Below, one piece after another: positions 6,549 through 7,125 of a DNA stretch of 7,125 nt; within the stretch, counting starts at the first letter, position 1; the number at the start of each line of letters is the position of its first letter. The notes under the pieces are model-generated. The model was given only the letters and a program-made list of their open reading frames with translations, was not told where the DNA came from and did not search any database. Position numbers and translations under genes: made by a program. This DNA comes from Nitrospirota bacterium. Its GTDB lineage: Bacteria > Nitrospinota_A > UBA7883 > JACRGQ01. Location of the stretch: assembly GCA_024275775.1 (NCBI GenBank), contig JAJRYM010000047.1:1-7125 (forward strand). Direction: 5' to 3'.

Positions 6549-6569
6549 TTCCGCCGATAATTGGCGGAA
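6549..6569. terminator. Stem-loop between convergent queE and mazF-like genes
   Basis: TTCCGCC (6549-6555) pairs with GGCGGAA (6563-6569) around a 7-nt AT-rich loop. The hairpin starts 6 bp after the queE stop and ends 15 bp before the end of the opposing toxin gene, so it could serve both transcripts. Neither side has a clean U-tract; the plus strand continues ATACGGTTCTTCCTTTTA. It is a plausible but atypical bidirectional terminator. Confidence 0.5.
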
Positions 6570-6584
6570 ATACGGTTCTTCCTT

Positions 6585-6935
6585 TTACCCTTGAAGCGAT
6601 AAAACAAGGCGGATGCCGGATTCCACCTGCACGAACTCGCGGTTTGAAAGTCGGCGCACCTTTTTGGTCAAAAAAGATTTATCCAGAGTGATCAACTGGG
6701 AGATGTTAGCCACCGATTGTTTTGGGAGTCCGCTTGCTTTTCTCGAAAGCGGAACATTCCCCGGCGCGTCGGCCAGCCGCAGATTGGAAGTGATAACAAC
6801 CGCGATTACCGTATTAATACCGCTTCGGTTAAAGTCGTCGGACTGCATAATCAGAACCGGCCTGCGGTATCCCGGCTCCGAACCTTCGGGGGAGGGAAGC
6901 GACGCCCACCATATCTCCCCGCGCTTTATTACCAC
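6585..6935 (-). CDS. MazF/PemK-family endoribonuclease toxin
   Basis: This is the toxin of a type II toxin-antitoxin pair. Family members cleave mRNA or other RNA at short sequences and halt growth when freed from the antitoxin. At 116 residues it has the usual size. Recognisable blocks are RGEIWWASLP (5-14), GSEPGYRRPVLIMQSDDFN (18-36), VVITSN (46-51) and SGLPKQSVANISQLITLDK (68-86). R25 and T49 are the likely catalytic pair by comparison with characterised MazF proteins. The start is a GTG at 6935-6933. A TGA lies three codons upstream in frame and no ATG is near, so GTG is forced. The start overlaps the antitoxin stop by 7 bp, and no Shine-Dalgarno is correctly spaced, which points to coupled translation. 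The gene runs convergently to queE. Its cleavage specificity cannot be read from the sequence. Confidence 0.93.
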   Translation of the reverse strand: MVIKRGEIWWASLPSPEGSEPGYRRPVLIMQSDDFNRSGINTVIAVVITSNLRLADAPGNVPLSRKASGLPKQSVANISQLITLDKSFLTKKVRRLSNREFVQVESGIRLVLSLQG

Positions 6936-7125
6936 TCTTCCGGTTCAATCGAAGATGACTGTATTGTGGATATCACGGGCTCCAGCGAAGAAGATTCCTT
7001 CGTGTAAATCCGATTGAGCTTTTCGGTGACATCGTTATCGGGATAGTTTTTAAGATAAGCCTGCACCGCGTTGACGTATAACCTGCTTCTTGACAGTCCC
7101 ATCCGTTTTGCGGCTTTTTCCGCCA
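6929..7125 (-). CDS. Antitoxin of the MazF-type module, C-terminal part; 5' end outside window
   Basis: The frame enters at the right edge and gives 64 residues to a TAA at 6931-6929; a second TAA follows directly. The visible part begins AEKAAKRMGLSRSRLYVNAV, a helix-turn-helix-like pattern typical of ribbon-helix-helix antitoxins after their N-terminal strand. Probably only 15-20 residues are missing. The acidic, Ser-rich tail (DNDVTEKLNRIY, SSSLEPV, ending EPEEW) resembles the toxin-binding tails of MazE-like antitoxins paired with this toxin family. Such antitoxins neutralise the toxin and repress their own promoter through the ribbon-helix-helix domain. The gene precedes the toxin and overlaps it by 7 bp, the usual order. 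The ribbon-helix-helix assignment is inferred, because the DNA-contacting strand lies outside the window. Confidence 0.85.
   Translation of the reverse strand, partial: AEKAAKRMGLSRSRLYVNAVQAYLKNYPDNDVTEKLNRIYTKESSSLEPVISTIQSSSIEPEEW

Noticed and set aside
6491..6551. Pyrimidine-rich tract (many CTC/CCT runs) at the end of queE
   Set aside because: It encodes the conserved C-terminus LNLQIHKYLNLP, and codon choice explains it; no repeat unit or array seen.
6613..7017. Plus-strand open frames at 6613-7017 and 6717-7007
   Set aside because: They run antisense to the clearly recognisable toxin and antitoxin genes and show no family features.

Overview
This is a compact bacterial chromosomal segment. 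The reading frames are about 50% GC, while the one long intergenic gap is clearly AT-rich. The genes are mostly housekeeping, with strong Shine-Dalgarno sites in several places. The lineage cannot be fixed from the sequence. The topoisomerase A subunit lacks a GyrA box and is of a type I associate with deltaproteobacteria-like and other deep-branching Gram-negative phyla such as Elusimicrobiota. That is a weak hint from memory.

Layout. (1) 1-3094, plus strand: the 3' part of a type IIA topoisomerase subunit A (ParC-like), overlapping by 8 bp a complete GyrB/ParE-type ATPase subunit. Together they would encode the two halves of one heterotetrameric enzyme, probably topoisomerase IV. (2) 3095-3578: a 484-bp gap with no convincing gene. 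It holds a GC-rich hairpin just after parE, a possible structured RNA element, a perfect but apparently orphan Shine-Dalgarno sequence, and a probable promoter for the next operon. (3) 3579-6542, plus strand: a tight four-gene run of acyl carrier protein (acpP), beta-ketoacyl-ACP synthase II (fabF), ribonuclease III (rnc) and 7-carboxy-7-deazaguanine synthase (queE). Spacings are 6 bp, a 4-bp ATGA overlap, and 13 bp. AcpP carries the growing acyl chain that FabF elongates. Rnc processes double-stranded RNA, and QueE makes the CDG precursor of queuosine-type deazaguanines. The last two are linked by position rather than by pathway. (4) 6585-7125, minus strand: a type II toxin-antitoxin module facing the operon, with a complete MazF/PemK-family toxin (GTG start) and the C-terminal 64 residues of its helical, probably ribbon-helix-helix, antitoxin. 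A 7-bp stem-loop lies in the 42 bp between the convergent ends of queE and the toxin.

I found no mobile element, CRISPR array, tRNA or rRNA, and nothing that clearly amounts to a new biological system. The points most worth a second look are the structured, AT-rich leader region upstream of acpP, the basic C-terminal tail on RNase III, and the missing GyrA box in the topoisomerase.
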